A stretch of DNA of 64,000 nucleotides from Acinetobacter baretiae (GCF_015627105.1 NZ_VTDM01000008.1:61175-125174); one strand, 5' to 3'. Positions 1-10,454 are shown, numbered from the stretch's first letter. A program made the numbers and translations. Notes: a model not told the origin generated them from the letters alone.

Positions 1-1485
1 GCCCGGTTGAATAATGCATTTAATGCCTGCTTTTGCTGCATTATCTATGCCGTCACGGAATGGGAAAAATGCATCTGATGCCATGACAGCGCCTTCAACA
101 ACAAGGCCTGCATGTTCTGCTTTAATCCCTGCAATACGTGCTGAGTTTACACGGCTCATTTGACCTGCACCCACACCCACAGTTTGGCGATTTTTTGCAT
201 AAACAATCGCGTTTGATTTTACGTATTTTGCAACTTTCCATGCAAAAATTAAGTCATTGATTTCAGCATCTGTTGGTGCGCGTTTGGTCACCACTTTAAG
301 ATCGCTTGCTTTAATCATACCTAAGTCTTGGTCTTGAACCAATAAACCGCCATTTACACGTTTGTAGTCGAGTTGCGTAGCTCGGTTTTCAAGGTTTGGT
401 AACTCACCACAGGTCAGTACTCGGACATTTTTCTTAGTTGCAGTGATCTCTAACACGCCATCTGCAATGCTTGGTGCAATGATGACTTCAACAAATTGAC
501 GTGAAACAATGGCCTGAGCTGTTACTACATCTAATTCGCGGTTAAATGCAATAATACCACCAAAAGCGGACTCGGTATCTGTTGCATACGCTAGATCATA
601 AGCAGTTTGTATGCCATCTAAAGATACAGCAACGCCACAAGGGTTTGCGTGTTTTACAATCACACATGCGGGTTTTTCGAATGATTTTACACATTCAAGG
701 GCTGCATCTGTGTCTGCAATATTGTTATAAGATAAAGCTTTACCTTGTAATTGTTTTGCTGTTGAAACTGATGCTTCTGTAGCATTTGCTTCGACATAAA
801 AAGCAGCAGATTGGTGTGGGTTTTCCCCATAGCGTAGGTCTTGTGCTTTTTGTAATTGTGTATTGAATGTACGAGCAAACGTATCTGCTGAGCCATCTGT
901 ATGACCAACACGTGCACCTAAATAAGAGGCAATCATACCGTCGTATTGGGCAGTATGTTCAAATGCTTTAACTGCGAGGTCAAAACGTGTAGCTTGAGAA
1001 AGTGTTTTTGCTGTTTTTAATTCATGAATAACAGTGATATAGTCTGATGCATTGACCACAATACCGACTGACGCATGGTTTTTAGCGGCTGCACGCACCA
1101 TGGTTGGGCCACCGATATCAATATTTTCAATGGCATCTGCCAAACTACAGTTTGGTTTAGCAACAGTTGCTGCAAATGGGTAAAGGTTTACAACCACTAG
1201 ATCTATTGCTGCGATATCATGTGCATGCATGACATCTTCATCAATACCACGGCGAGCAAGAATACCACCATGAATTTTAGGATGAAGTGTTTTTACACGG
1301 CCATCCATCATTTCAGGGAAGCCAGTATGTTCTGAAACTTCGATTACTGAAATATTATTTTCTTTAAGGAGTTTATACGTTCCGCCAGTAGATAAAATCT
1401 CTACTCCGAGATCAGAAAGATTCTGCGCAAATTCAACAATACCTGTTTTATCAGAAACAGAGATTAGAGCACGTTTAATAGTCAT
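1..1485 (-). CDS. purH: Bifunctional AICAR transformylase / IMP cyclohydrolase PurH (C-terminus off the window)
   Basis: Catalyses the last two steps of IMP synthesis: formylation of AICAR with 10-formyl-THF, then ring closure. 495 codons are visible from an ATG at 1485. The frame is open to base 1, so roughly the last 30 residues of a normal ~525-residue PurH lie outside. The N-terminal MGS-like cyclohydrolase domain carries [10 protein letters not shown] and the [16 protein letters not shown] stretch. The transformylase half holds KHANPCGVA, whose Lys-His pair is catalytic in the family, and [12 protein letters not shown]. It lies downstream of fis on the same strand, separated by a terminator-like hairpin. 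Identity is certain from the continuous family match. Confidence 0.97.
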   Translation of the reverse strand, partial: MTIKRALISVSDKTGIVEFAQNLSDLGVEILSTGGTYKLLKENNISVIEVSEHTGFPEMMDGRVKTLHPKIHGGILARRGIDEDVMHAHDIAAIDLVVVNLYPFAATVAKPNCSLADAIENIDIGGPTMVRAAAKNHASVGIVVNASDYITVIHELKTAKTLSQATRFDLAVKAFEHTAQYDGMIASYLGARVGHTDGSADTFARTFNTQLQKAQDLRYGENPHQSAAFYVEANATEASVSTAKQLQGKALSYNNIADTDAALECVKSFEKPACVIVKHANPCGVAVSLDGIQTAYDLAYATDTESAFGGIIAFNRELDVVTAQAIVSRQFVEVIIAPSIADGVLEITATKKNVRVLTCGELPNLENRATQLDYKRVNGGLLVQDQDLGMIKASDLKVVTKRAPTDAEINDLIFAWKVAKYVKSNAIVYAKNRQTVGVGAGQMSRVNSARIAGIKAEHAGLVVEGAVMASDAFFPFRDGIDNAAKAGIKCIIQPG

Positions 1486-1520
1486 GATGTATTTAGTCTT
1501 TGAAGTTGGAAAACAAAAGG

Positions 1521-1553
1521 CAAAAAAAATGCCCACGAAGACGTGAGCATTTT
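1521..1553 (-). terminator. Intrinsic terminator/attenuator between fis and purH
   Basis: Arms AAAATGC-CACG and CGTG-GCATTTT (1526-1537 / 1542-1553) pair with a single C/A mismatch and a 4-nt loop. On the minus strand the stem is followed by a run of eight T (1522-1529). It sits directly after the fis stop codon and before purH, so it should end fis transcripts or reduce read-through into purH. Confidence 0.7.
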
Positions 1554-1558
1554 ATCAT

Positions 1559-1828
1559 TTATTCACTCATTAATCCGTGAGCTTTCAACTTTTTACGTAG
1601 CGTACCACGGTTTAAGCCTAGAATTTCGGCTGCACGTGTTTGATTGCCACGGGTGTATTCAAGTACTACAGACAAAAGAGGTTTCTCCATTTCTGCTAGC
1701 ACCATGTCGTAAACTTGCGATGGTTGCTCACCTTGCAAAGATGCAAAATAGTGACGAACTGCGCGATCCACGTGGATACGAAGCGCAACATCAGACTGTG
1801 CAGTAAAAATAGGAGATTTGCTATTCAT
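1559..1828 (-). CDS. fis: Nucleoid protein / DNA-bending regulator Fis
   Basis: Small homodimeric DNA-binding and bending protein that shapes the nucleoid and modulates rRNA, recombination and growth-phase promoters. 89 residues (E. coli Fis has 98). The C-terminal helix-turn-helix is the diagnostic NQTRAAEILGLNRGTLRKKL with the conserved RGTLRKKL recognition helix. The N-terminal part that forms the beta-hairpin arms in enterobacteria is short here. It is followed by purH rather than preceded by dusB as in enterobacteria. A 17-bp palindrome lies about 75 bp upstream (1903-1919). Confidence 0.95.
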   Translation of the reverse strand: MNSKSPIFTAQSDVALRIHVDRAVRHYFASLQGEQPSQVYDMVLAEMEKPLLSVVLEYTRGNQTRAAEILGLNRGTLRKKLKAHGLMSE

Positions 1829-2300
1829 GCGTTTTAATCCGAAATCAATCCAAACCCGACCAAAAAATGGCGATGGTTTTATATTTAAAAGGTAGATATA
1901 GACTCATTTATAAAATGAGATATCTAGAAAACGAGTATAGCTTGCCACATTTTTCTCGCTTTGGTTGAAAAATAACCGTAACAAATATTTAAGAATTGTT
2001 ACAGCCATTAATCAAAAACAAAAAATAGCTGTATGCGCAATATTGAATAGTGCACATGAGCTTAATTTTTTCTTAATGGGGTAAGACGAGGCGTTTGTTT
2101 GGCTAAGCTTTCTTGGCGCACATAATAACATTGTGCAAAATAAAGTGAGTAAATTTGAGTCAGTTTTTTTGTGTTTTTTAATCGTTTTTTTGAATTGAAT
2201 TGTATTTTTAATTGCTTAAAAGGATTTTGAAGCGGCTTTTATTTACAAGGTGAATATTTTGTGTGTTTTATTTTTTAAGATTATTTCGGTTTTAAGGGTT
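1829..2300. other. 472-bp AT-rich intergenic region upstream of fis
   Basis: No convincing gene. It must contain the fis promoter (minus strand). The one structured element seen is the palindrome CTCATTT-ATA-AAATGAG at 1903-1919. The 2150-2290 part is very T-rich on the plus strand. No remnant of a DUF3426 C-terminal domain was recognised here, although the upstream zinc-ribbon gene ends abruptly at 2301. Confidence 0.5.
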
Positions 2301-2768
2301 TTAACCGATGCCAATTAGGCTGTAGGCCAAAGCAATTAAAATAGATAATCCTAAAAATAATACACTGATGATGCTGATCATAAACATTGAAAAAGAGAAT
2401 TTTTTCGGGCGATAAAGTCCTTTAAATGGAGATATCTTGATTGGGTATTGTCTTTTTTGAGTGAGAGATTCTGATGGTGTGTAAGACGTGTTATTGAGAT
2501 AAGTTTGTAAGCTAATATTTGACGCATTACTTTTATGATTAAAAATCTCTAATGTAGGATGGTCGTTATGCTGTGGAAGATTATCTAAGTGAAGATCTGT
2601 GGTCTGTGGTGTACGCTTTGGTTTGTATTGATCAGATATGCAGTGGTATGCATTAAAATTTTTTGCGCACTTAAAGCAGTTTACATTGCCCTGAGCAATG
2701 CGTAGTTGTAAAACAGATACGCGGTATCTGGTTTTACAACTTGGGCAAATACTAGTAATCGAGAGCAT
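2301..2768 (-). CDS. Zinc-ribbon (MJ0042-type) single-pass membrane protein, short form
   Basis: 155 residues. The N-terminus has two Cys pairs, CPSC (C8, C11) and CFKC (C31, C34), the MJ0042-type zinc ribbon usually found at the start of DUF3426 proteins. A polar linker of about 85 residues follows, then one hydrophobic segment (about 127-150) that runs to the stop codon. DUF3426 proteins usually continue with about 100 residues beyond the membrane segment; that domain is absent here. The gene starts 9 bp after the prmA stop on the same strand, so the two are probably cotranscribed. Role unknown; the ribbon may bind zinc. Either a genuine short form or a truncation. Confidence 0.75.
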   Translation of the reverse strand: MLSITSICPSCKTRYRVSVLQLRIAQGNVNCFKCAKNFNAYHCISDQYKPKRTPQTTDLHLDNLPQHNDHPTLEIFNHKSNASNISLQTYLNNTSYTPSESLTQKRQYPIKISPFKGLYRPKKFSFSMFMISIISVLFLGLSILIALAYSLIGIG

Positions 2769-2777
2769 CTGATGGGG

Positions 2778-3680
2778 TTAAGCTAAACGTTTTCCTGAAA
2801 TACGACACCAACATTCATCTCGTTTTTGAATTTCTATGACTTCAAATAAAGGAGTATAAGCATTGCAGACGTCTTCAAGTTGTTCTTCGATAACACCTGC
2901 AAGTGCAAATTCGGCATGTGGTTGAGTTAATCGGCTAAATTCTGGTGCCAAAGCCATTAGAGGCCCTGCTAAAATATTGGCAACCAAAACATCTGCGCGT
3001 TGAGTGGTAAATTGTTGATTAAATACCTCGGGTAAATCAACAAATAGCCCTTCTGATACATTGTTTAGTACAGCATTTTGTTGTGTGGCAAGTACGGCTT
3101 GAGGGTCAATGTCTGTTGCATAGACTTTTTTTGCACCGAGTAGAAGTGCAGCAACACCTAAAATTCCAGAACCACAGCCGTAGTCAATGACTGTTTTGCC
3201 TTTCAGATCTGTTTTACCTAACCATTGTAAGCACAAAAAAGTGCTGGCATGATTTCCTGTACCAAATGCAAGACCTGGGTCTAATTTGAGGTTAACAGCC
3301 TTTGGATCAGGTGGTTCTAACCATTCTGGAACAATCCAAAAGTGGTCTGTGATTTGAATGGGTTCGTAATAGTCCATCCATGCTCGTTCCCACACTTGGT
3401 CTTCGAGTATGTCATGACAAATAGGTGTACCTGTAGCCAATTGTGTTTCTAAGAACGAGATGAGAGCATCTGCATTCATCGGTGCTGTTTCATCTTGCTG
3501 ATAGATACCCGTGACAATGACTTTGTTCCACAGCGGGGTTTCTCCAGGAAGTGGTTCAAGGAGTGCTTGATCTTCTGCATCGTCAAGCGTCACGCTGACA
3601 GCGCCTAGAGACAGAAGTAGTGACTCTGTCATCTCGACTTGAGCTTGATCAACAGTTATATGAATTTGTAACCACTTCAC
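2778..3680 (-). CDS. prmA: Ribosomal protein L11 methyltransferase PrmA
   Basis: SAM-dependent enzyme that trimethylates lysines and the N-terminus of ribosomal protein L11. 300 residues, close to E. coli PrmA (293). The N-terminal substrate-recognition domain begins [16 protein letters not shown]. The Rossmann methyltransferase domain has the SAM motif [10 protein letters not shown] around residue 167, the acidic ribose-binding ATDIDPQA, and the family motif VANILAGPL. It forms a probable two-gene unit with the zinc-ribbon gene. The usual upstream neighbours accB-accC are not here; a small orphan gene and trmA replace them. Confidence 0.96.
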   Translation of the reverse strand: MKWLQIHITVDQAQVEMTESLLLSLGAVSVTLDDAEDQALLEPLPGETPLWNKVIVTGIYQQDETAPMNADALISFLETQLATGTPICHDILEDQVWERAWMDYYEPIQITDHFWIVPEWLEPPDPKAVNLKLDPGLAFGTGNHASTFLCLQWLGKTDLKGKTVIDYGCGSGILGVAALLLGAKKVYATDIDPQAVLATQQNAVLNNVSEGLFVDLPEVFNQQFTTQRADVLVANILAGPLMALAPEFSRLTQPHAEFALAGVIEEQLEDVCNAYTPLFEVIEIQKRDECWCRISGKRLA

Positions 3681-3784
3681 TGAAATAACCTAATTTTGCT
3701 AAATTGAGACGCCATTGTATCGAAAATATGTCAGCTTATAAACGTTAGTTTGTTGATTGGTGCATAGATCTACGAGGCTATAGA

Positions 3785-4009
3785 TCAGTGAATGCTGTGT
3801 TGTAAGGTATTTAGTTCTCTTTTACTAAATCCGCGTGACATGAGTACGCGTTTAATTCCTATTGCCACGCCTTCATCATGAGTGGCTTGTAGTGCTTGTA
3901 ACAGTTCCTCATTGCTTTTACACGCGCAGTCATTTTCGACGCATGCAATGTTGTTTTTGCCACCATTTACAATATTTTTAGGGAGAAATAGTTTTTGCCA
4001 AATACTCAT
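3785..4009 (-). CDS. Small Cys-containing protein, unassigned
   Basis: 74 residues from the internal ATG at 4009 (MSIWQKLFLPKN). The frame can be extended to an ATG at 4090, but the extra 27 residues look like translated AT-rich intergenic DNA, and neither start has a clear Shine-Dalgarno. It has a compact Cys cluster (IACVENDCACKSNEE: C-x5-C-x-C) followed by a predicted helical C-terminus (ELLQALQATHDEGVAIGIKRVLMSRGFSKREL). No signal peptide or membrane segment. I do not recognise the family. The helical, charged, soluble composition argues it is translated. Flanked by prmA and trmA on the same strand but separated by about 100 and 300 bp. Confidence 0.55.
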   Translation of the reverse strand: MSIWQKLFLPKNIVNGGKNNIACVENDCACKSNEELLQALQATHDEGVAIGIKRVLMSRGFSKRELNTLQHSIH

Positions 4010-4314
4010 AGGAGCTGTGACCTTTAACAAAGATATGTCGAAATATAAATCAAAAAATAAAAAATTCAAGACACGAGTATTTGAGTACATGTGTATATAA
4101 ATTTTGATTTGATTTCAAGTTGATTTGTTAGATGATAGAACATATTGAATTACTTATAAATTTAGAAAGATATTTTTTTAATATTTTGAAACATTTTGAC
4201 TTTTTATTTATGTAAACATATTGTTTTTTAAAAGTTTTTTTGAATTGATATTTTATTTTGATTGGTAAAGTAGATCGTGTGTGGTGGTTTTCTTAACCAC
4301 CACAAGACAACAAT

Positions 4315-5415
4315 TTAACGTTTTTCTAGTAAAATACCACTTTCTACATGATGGGTATAAGGGAACTGATCAAACAATGCAAAGCGTACAATACGATGTG
4401 TTTGACATAGTGTTTGCAAGTTCTCTGCTAAAGTGTCTGGATTACATGAAATATAAATGATGTGATGAAAATTTTGCATTAATTGCAGGGTTTTGGTGTC
4501 AATGCCGGCACGAGGTGGATCTACAAAAATAGTGCCAAAATCGTAGTCTGAAAGTTCAATATTGGCTTCTTGTAAGCGTCTAAATGTACGTTCACCTGTG
4601 TAAGCTTGGGTGAATTCTTCAGCGGCTAAACGAGCAATTGCGATATTGTTGATGCGATTGGTTTGAATATTCCATTCGGCAGCATAAACAGATGATTTAG
4701 CCAATTCGGTAGCAAGAACTTTGGGAAATTTTTGAGCAAGAGGCAAAGTGAAATTGCCATTACCACAGTAAAGTTCAAGTAAGTCGCCCGAACAAGTATT
4801 TGCAACATCAGATGCCCATTGCAACATTTTTTGACAAATAATGGCGTTGGGCTGTGTGAAGCCATTTTCAATTTGTTTGTATTGAAATATTTTTTGATCG
4901 ACTTCAATTTTCTCTACAACAAAATCATCACTTAAAATTAATTTTTGACCCCGACTACGACCAATAATTTTTATATTTAATTTTTTTGCTAATGTGTGTG
5001 CCAATTGTTGCCACTGTTCATCTAATTTATGATGATAAATGAGCGTGACTAACATTTCACCGCTCAAACTTCCAAGAAAGTCGATCTCAAATAAACGGTG
5101 ATGTAAGGCTTTTTCTTGTTTCAGTTCTTGAAGGAGAATCGGCATCAATATATTGATGTCAGTTGAAGCAATCGGTAATTGGTCAACACGGACAGCTTTT
5201 TTATTTTTACCAGTATCATCACGTTCAAACATGGCATAAAAAAAGTCATTTTCTGTATGCCAAATACGAAATTCTGCACGCATACGAAAATTGGTTTCAG
5301 GCGACTCAAACACTTCAAGGTGTGGTGGTTGAAACGTTTGAAATTGAGCACTAATGCGTTCAACTTTTGCTTGCAACTGTTGTTGGTATGCAGATGTCAT
5401 AGGTTGGTTGGCCAC
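4315..5415 (-). CDS. trmA: tRNA (uracil-54, C5)-methyltransferase TrmA
   Basis: Makes ribothymidine at position 54 of the tRNA T-loop, using SAM. 366 residues, the same length as the E. coli enzyme. Visible motifs are [14 protein letters not shown] (SAM site), VDPPRAGID, and ISCNPDTL with the nucleophilic Cys at position 324, the same position as in E. coli TrmA. The C-terminal [11 protein letters not shown] motif includes the catalytic Glu. It has its own transcription unit downstream of putA, separated by a 13-bp perfect hairpin. Confidence 0.97.
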   Translation of the reverse strand: MANQPMTSAYQQQLQAKVERISAQFQTFQPPHLEVFESPETNFRMRAEFRIWHTENDFFYAMFERDDTGKNKKAVRVDQLPIASTDINILMPILLQELKQEKALHHRLFEIDFLGSLSGEMLVTLIYHHKLDEQWQQLAHTLAKKLNIKIIGRSRGQKLILSDDFVVEKIEVDQKIFQYKQIENGFTQPNAIICQKMLQWASDVANTCSGDLLELYCGNGNFTLPLAQKFPKVLATELAKSSVYAAEWNIQTNRINNIAIARLAAEEFTQAYTGERTFRRLQEANIELSDYDFGTIFVDPPRAGIDTKTLQLMQNFHHIIYISCNPDTLAENLQTLCQTHRIVRFALFDQFPYTHHVESGILLEKR

Positions 5416-5446
5416 ACGCTAAAAATAGGAGCGGCAATGTTAACAA

Positions 5447-5484
5447 ACTACGCCATTTTAGCCTAGTGCTGAAAATGGCGTAGT
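5447..5484 (-). terminator. Hairpin between putA and trmA, probable putA terminator
   Basis: ACTACGCCATTTT (5447-5459) and AAAATGGCGTAGT (5472-5484) are perfectly complementary 13-bp arms around a 12-nt loop. On the minus strand the stem is followed only by a short T-rich stretch (TTTGTTAACATT), so termination may be partial. It lies immediately downstream of putA and upstream of trmA. Confidence 0.5.
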
Positions 5485-5500
5485 AGAAAGTTAAAGAATG

Positions 5501-8500
5501 TTAAGCCATAGTCATTAGGCTTGCATTACCACCTGCTGCAGTTGTATTGATGCTGACAGCATGTTCAATCACAAGTCGTTCTATGGCAACGTGTAAACTA
5601 TGCGTCGGCTGATGATGAATTGAAACGATCGCACCATCTTGCGTAGCAATGTGTTGTTGTAATGCAGAAAGCTCATCAGTTTCTCCATGATGTAATACGG
5701 CATCAAACGCGGCTGTATTGATGTCTGAAACCAATTTAATTTTTGACTTTACTGAGTGAGGTAAATGAGCAAAGTGCGTTTGAATAAACGACGCATCTTT
5801 TGCAATCACTGCCTGCGCATTGACTGCAAAAATAGCAAGTAGTTGAGTAATGTAATCTTGCTCATTATTTGCAATACTTGCAATATATTGGCGCGGTTGC
5901 ATGGTGTATTGATTACTTTCACCTGTTGGGCCTTGTAATTCATAGGTTGTACCCACCATAAATGGTTGAATATCTACGACCTGTAAGGCAGGGAAGGTCG
6001 TTTTTGCCCAAGCTTTAAATGCATGTAAAGCTTCAAAATCTGGTTTAGATTGATGATGTAGCTCTTGTTTAACCGCAAATGGTGTGGTGGCATTAAATGT
6101 ATGAGCTTGTGCGAGGCGATGTAAATAAAGTGGGCCACCTGCTTTTGGTCCTGTACCAGATAGTCCTTCACCACCAAAAGGTTGTACGCCAACAACTGCA
6201 CCAACAATGTTGCGGTTAACGTATAAGTTACCTACATTTGAATGATTAATGACTTGTTGTATGGTGTCATCAATGCGGGTATGTACACCCATCGTTAAGC
6301 CATAGCCTTTATCATTAATGCGCTGAATGAGTTGTGGTAATTCATTTTGCTGATAGGTAATAATGTGAAGTACAGGGCCAAATACTTCTCGTTCTAGATC
6401 ATCAAGATTAGGAAGTTCAATGACAGTAGGTGGTATAAACGTCCCTTCTTTTGATGCATTTTGAGTATCTACATCGTCAAAAGTATATTGATGAACGGGA
6501 TAACCTTTGCTTTTCATTTTTTCAATATGACGTTGAATGGTTTCTTGAGCTTCAGCATCAATGACAGGTCCAATATCAGTATGTAAAAAGCGTGGATTAC
6601 CTAAACGTAATTGTTGCATTGCACCTTTAAGCATGGTTTGGATAGAGTTTGCACAGTCTTTTTGTAGACATAAAATACGTAGGGCAGAGCAACGCTGACC
6701 TGCACTGTCAAATGCTGAACTGACGACATCGAGCACAACTTGTTCTGTGAGTGCAGATGAATCTACAATCATTGCATTTTGTCCACCTGTTTCAGCAATG
6801 AGCGTAACAGGGTTGCCTTCAGGGGTAAGGCGTTTAGATGTGGTTTTTTGTAAAATTTTAGCGACTTCAGTTGAGCCAGTAAACATAATGCCATGAATAC
6901 GTTCATCTGCACTTAAAGCAGCCCCTACACTTGCACCGTCTCCTGGTAAAAACTGTAAAGCAGCCGTTGGTATACCAGCGTGATGTAACATTTTAACTGC
7001 TTGATAAGCAACCAATGGTGTTTGTTCAGCAGGTTTTGCAAGTACACAATTTCCAGCCACTAAAGCTGCTGCAATTTGCCCTGTAAAAATAGCCAATGGA
7101 AAGTTCCAAGGACTAATACAAAGTACGTTACCAAGCGGTTTAATTTTTTCGTCAAACGTATGCGCTTGTTTTGCATAATACCGTAAAAAGTCAATCGCCT
7201 CTCTCACTTCTGCAATGGCATTGGCATATGTTTTACCACTTTCACGGCATAGTAATACCATAAGCTCAAGCAGTTGGCTTTGCATTGCATCTGCTGCCGA
7301 TTCCAAATAGTTGGCCCGTTCAGCAGGTGAGGTCGCTGCCCATGTTGGTTGTATGGTTTGCGCTTTTTCTAAGGCTAAATGGACATCTTGTGTATTGGCC
7401 TCAATTACATGTCCTACAATATCTTGATGTTGTGCTGGATTGAGAACAGGTTGTGCAGGGGTTGTATATTGTGTTGCATCTTGATCTGCAATGAGTGGAG
7501 TGGCTTGCCATTGTTGCTGATGTAAATTTTGAGCGATTTTATTTAACTCAGCTAAACAGCTATCGTCATTTAAATCAAAGCCAGATGAATTGATTCGACC
7601 TAAGCTATACAAATCTTTAGGTAAGCTAATGGATGGATGTTTTGCACCAACAACATGCTCTTTACTGGCAGCGGTTTGAATATCTTGAATTGGAGATTGA
7701 ATAAGCTCATCAATTTTTACAGACTTGTCTGAGATACGATTGACAAAAGATGTGTTTGCACCATTTTCAAGCAATCTTCGCACCAAATAAGCAAGTAGTG
7801 TTTCATGATTGCCCACAGGTGCATAAATACGGCAAGGTATGCCAAGCGAAGTTACCACTTGTTTGTATAGGGGTTCTCCCATACCGTGTAAGCATTGAAA
7901 TTCGTATTGTGTTGGGTAGTATTGCTCAGGGTTGGCGAGATGATAAATGGTTGCTAAGGTTTGAGCATTGTGTGTGGCAAATTGTGGGTAAATTGCTTCA
8001 GGTTCGGCCAATAATTTTTTTGCACAAGCCAAATAAGAAAGATCTGTATGTACCTTACGTGTAAACACGGGGTAGTCTTCCATACCATCGACTTGTGCTT
8101 TTTTAATTTCACTGTCCCAGTATGCACCTTTCACTAAGCGAATCATTAGGCGTTTTTCACTGCGTTTCGCCAAATCTACAATATAGTCTATTAAAAAGAA
8201 ACAGCGTTTTTGATAGGCTTGAATCACAAAACCAATACCATTCCATCCTGCAAGTTCAGGCTCAAAACATAAACGTTCAAGTAATTCTAAAGACAGTTCA
8301 AGGCGTTCACTTTCTTCTGCATCTATGTTTAAGCCAATATCATATTGTTTTGCAAGCAATGCTAATTCGACAATACGAGGATAAAGCTCACGATGTACGC
8401 GATCTACTTGTGCACGTTGGTAGCGTGGGTGTAGGGCAGATAGCTTAATAGATATGCCCGCACTGGCATAAACCCCTTTTTTTTGTGCAGATTGACCAAT

Positions 8501-9238
8501 GGCATGAATGGCTTGTTCGTAATCTTGCATATAGCGCTTTGCATCGTGTTCGGTGAGTGCTGCCTCACCAAGCATGTCATAAGAGTATAAAAAACCTGCA
8601 TTTTGCATTGGTTTAGATTTTTCTAAAGCCTCTTGAATGGTTTCGCCTGTAACAAATTGCTCACCCATCATTCGCATAGCTACATCAACAGCTTTACGAA
8701 TAATGCCCTGACCACTACGTGCCAAAATTCCTGTGAGTGTGCTACTCATGCTTTTACGTGTAGGCGTAGCCATAAGTTTGCCTGTGAGCATAAGACCCCA
8801 AGCAGCAGCATTAACAAAGATTAAGCTGCTTTGACCGACATGTTCTTTCCAGTTACCTTGGTTAATTTTATCTTTGATTAAGCGATCTCGAGTGGCTGCA
8901 TCTGGAATACGCAGTAGTGCTTCAGCCAAACACATGAGTGCAATACCTTCTTGTGAAGACAGTGAAAACTCTTGTAGAAGGCCTTGTACAATGCCTGCTT
9001 TACCTGATGCTTTGCTTTTTTCACGTAAATGTTCAGATAATGAATATGCTAGGTCGTAAATCTTTTGATTCAACGCATTGGGTATTTGTGTAAATTCCAA
9101 GAGTTGAGTAACACTTTCACTTTCATTAGTACGCCAATGGGTATTAATGCTTTTTTGTAGTATTGTGTGTTCCTGAAGGGGTGTAATATCTTGGAACGCT
9201 GTAGAGCAAGGTGACGTAGAGTGATCTGGTGTGTTCAT
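5501..9238 (-). CDS. putA: Bifunctional proline dehydrogenase / delta-1-pyrroline-5-carboxylate dehydrogenase PutA
   Basis: Oxidises proline to glutamate in two channelled steps (FAD-dependent, then NAD-dependent). 1245 residues from the ATG at 9238, chosen over an upstream in-frame start because AGGATG lies at Shine-Dalgarno distance. Order: helical N-terminal arm; proline dehydrogenase barrel (about 200-495, with [17 protein letters not shown] near 367); P5C dehydrogenase (about 590-1030, with [11 protein letters not shown] near 708 and catalytic Cys850 in [10 protein letters not shown]); C-terminal aldehyde-dehydrogenase-like channel-sealing domain. The ribbon-helix-helix DNA-binding domain of E. 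coli PutA (1320 aa) is absent, so control probably falls to the divergent Lrp-family gene. Confidence 0.97.
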   Translation of the reverse strand: MNTPDHSTSPCSTAFQDITPLQEHTILQKSINTHWRTNESESVTQLLEFTQIPNALNQKIYDLAYSLSEHLREKSKASGKAGIVQGLLQEFSLSSQEGIALMCLAEALLRIPDAATRDRLIKDKINQGNWKEHVGQSSLIFVNAAAWGLMLTGKLMATPTRKSMSSTLTGILARSGQGIIRKAVDVAMRMMGEQFVTGETIQEALEKSKPMQNAGFLYSYDMLGEAALTEHDAKRYMQDYEQAIHAIGQSAQKKGVYASAGISIKLSALHPRYQRAQVDRVHRELYPRIVELALLAKQYDIGLNIDAEESERLELSLELLERLCFEPELAGWNGIGFVIQAYQKRCFFLIDYIVDLAKRSEKRLMIRLVKGAYWDSEIKKAQVDGMEDYPVFTRKVHTDLSYLACAKKLLAEPEAIYPQFATHNAQTLATIYHLANPEQYYPTQYEFQCLHGMGEPLYKQVVTSLGIPCRIYAPVGNHETLLAYLVRRLLENGANTSFVNRISDKSVKIDELIQSPIQDIQTAASKEHVVGAKHPSISLPKDLYSLGRINSSGFDLNDDSCLAELNKIAQNLHQQQWQATPLIADQDATQYTTPAQPVLNPAQHQDIVGHVIEANTQDVHLALEKAQTIQPTWAATSPAERANYLESAADAMQSQLLELMVLLCRESGKTYANAIAEVREAIDFLRYYAKQAHTFDEKIKPLGNVLCISPWNFPLAIFTGQIAAALVAGNCVLAKPAEQTPLVAYQAVKMLHHAGIPTAALQFLPGDGASVGAALSADERIHGIMFTGSTEVAKILQKTTSKRLTPEGNPVTLIAETGGQNAMIVDSSALTEQVVLDVVSSAFDSAGQRCSALRILCLQKDCANSIQTMLKGAMQQLRLGNPRFLHTDIGPVIDAEAQETIQRHIEKMKSKGYPVHQYTFDDVDTQNASKEGTFIPPTVIELPNLDDLEREVFGPVLHIITYQQNELPQLIQRINDKGYGLTMGVHTRIDDTIQQVINHSNVGNLYVNRNIVGAVVGVQPFGGEGLSGTGPKAGGPLYLHRLAQAHTFNATTPFAVKQELHHQSKPDFEALHAFKAWAKTTFPALQVVDIQPFMVGTTYELQGPTGESNQYTMQPRQYIASIANNEQDYITQLLAIFAVNAQAVIAKDASFIQTHFAHLPHSVKSKIKLVSDINTAAFDAVLHHGETDELSALQQHIATQDGAIVSIHHQPTHSLHVAIERLVIEHAVSINTTAAGGNASLMTMA

Positions 9239-9357
9239 AAGATGACATCCTAGCATTTGGAACGGTGAATAGTGACTTTTGGTTTATAAAATTAATCATT
9301 GCAAAAAATATGCCGAATAACTCACTATATTTTTATTTTTTTTTAGGTAAATATTTT

Positions 9358-9858
9358 ATGGCTGATGGAGATGCATCACTAGATCGTATTGATCTTAAAA
9401 TTCTTGATTTATTGCAAAAAGATGGACGTATATCAAATACCAAACTTGCTGAAGCAGTAAACTTATCACCGACAGCAGTGTTGGCAAGGGTACAGCGCCT
9501 CGTTGCAGATGGTTATATTTTAGGCTACTACGCGCATTTGAATCCAGAGAAACTTAATGCAGGGTTTTTGGTGTTTATTGAAATATTGCTTGATAAAACG
9601 ACACCTAATGTTTTAGATGAGTTTATTGAAGCTGCTCGTAATTATCCTGAAATTATAGAGTGCCATATGATTAGTGGTGGTTTTGATTTTTTAGTCAAAG
9701 TGCGCAGTAAAAATATGGATGATTTTCGTCGTATTGCCGGTAATGTCATCTGGAAATTACCAGGCGTAAAAGAAACTCGAAGCTATCCTGTAATGCAAAT
9801 GGTTAAAGAAGGGCAACAGATTAAGATTCTAACCAAAACGGACAAACCTAAGCGGTAA
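9358..9858 (+). CDS. Lrp/AsnC-family regulator, probable activator of putA
   Basis: 166 residues from the ATG at 9358 (MADGDASLDRIDLKIL), preferred because the family N-terminus starts here and a TTAGGT ribosome site precedes it; upstream in-frame ATGs add an implausible aromatic-rich extension. N-terminal helix-turn-helix (TKLAEAVNLSPTAVLARVQRL) followed by the RAM ligand-binding domain (HMISGGFDFLVKVRSKNMDD). Divergent from putA with a 119-bp shared promoter region. Lrp-type PutR proteins activate putA in response to proline in several proteobacteria lacking the PutA DNA-binding domain. That role here is inferred from context, not from a recognised binding site. Confidence 0.88.
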   Translation: MADGDASLDRIDLKILDLLQKDGRISNTKLAEAVNLSPTAVLARVQRLVADGYILGYYAHLNPEKLNAGFLVFIEILLDKTTPNVLDEFIEAARNYPEIIECHMISGGFDFLVKVRSKNMDDFRRIAGNVIWKLPGVKETRSYPVMQMVKEGQQIKILTKTDKPKR

Positions 9859-9883
9859 GATTTGTATGTTTTTTATTACATGT

Positions 9884-9917
9884 AAAGTCGCCAAAACAGG
9901 GACGTTTTGACGACTTT
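9884..9917. terminator. Convergent hairpin between the Lrp gene and the lipoprotein gene
   Basis: AAAGTCG-CAAAAC and GTTTTG-CGACTTT pair with one mismatch around a 6-nt loop. It lies between two convergent stop codons. The only T run is inside the stem (TTT), so it is a weak intrinsic terminator or a bidirectional transcript end structure. Confidence 0.45.
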
Positions 9918-9926
9918 CGTGCAGAT

Positions 9927-10454
9927 TTAGTTTTTGAGTGCAGGTTTTGCAGCCGCCATTGCAGCCGCAACAGCGTCATCTTCTGATAAATGAGCATTTG
10001 CTTTTTTCGGTTTGACTGTCTCAGTCGCAGCAACTTTTTCTACTTTTACATCTGCACTTGGCGTGCTTGGAATCTTTTTGACTTCACGATGAACGTGTGT
10101 TGTTGTGGTGTCAGTGTTGTTAGCTTCGGTTGTAGCCACCTTTTCAGTACTCTCTTGATGTTCTGTGTGGTGTTTACGATGTGGTTTTTCAGCAGGCTTA
10201 GCCGCAGCAGGTTCTGCCATAATGCTCGATGCTTCATCTTTGCTTAAACCTTGAAAAGGTTCAGACGCTGGTGTTGCTGGCGTAGTCATCGGTTGTAGTG
10301 GTTCTGACGCAGGATTTTTAGCGACAGGTGTTTGGCTTTCACTTGTTGTTTGATTGTCTGTTGGTGGTGCTTCATGTTGTTCTTTTTTAGAGCAAGCCGC
10401 TAGGATCAAACAGGCTGCAATGGCTGTGCCAATAAAAATTGTTTTCTTCATCAT
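9927..10454 (-). CDS. Ala/Thr/Glu-rich lipoprotein, unassigned
   Basis: 175 residues. A classic lipoprotein signal peptide (MMKKTIFIGTAIAACLILAAC) has the lipobox LAAC and Cys21 as the acylated residue. The mature part is low complexity, rich in Ala, Thr, Glu, Lys and Pro with a His-rich patch (HRKHHTEH). It probably forms an extended tether on the outer membrane or periplasmic face. It ends in an Ala-rich helix (SEDDAVAAAMAAAKPALKN). No enzymatic domain is visible. On the opposite strand to pyrG, with about 220 bp separating their starts. Confidence 0.82.
   Translation of the reverse strand: MMKKTIFIGTAIAACLILAACSKKEQHEAPPTDNQTTSESQTPVAKNPASEPLQPMTTPATPASEPFQGLSKDEASSIMAEPAAAKPAEKPHRKHHTEHQESTEKVATTEANNTDTTTTHVHREVKKIPSTPSADVKVEKVAATETVKPKKANAHLSEDDAVAAAMAAAKPALKN

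Noticed and set aside
1543..1806. 87-codon plus-strand reading frame over fis
   Set aside because: Exact antisense of fis; no family similarity and it overlaps the fis terminator.
8122..8448. 108-codon plus-strand frame within putA
   Set aside because: Lies inside the proline dehydrogenase domain of putA; composition is typical of an antisense shadow.
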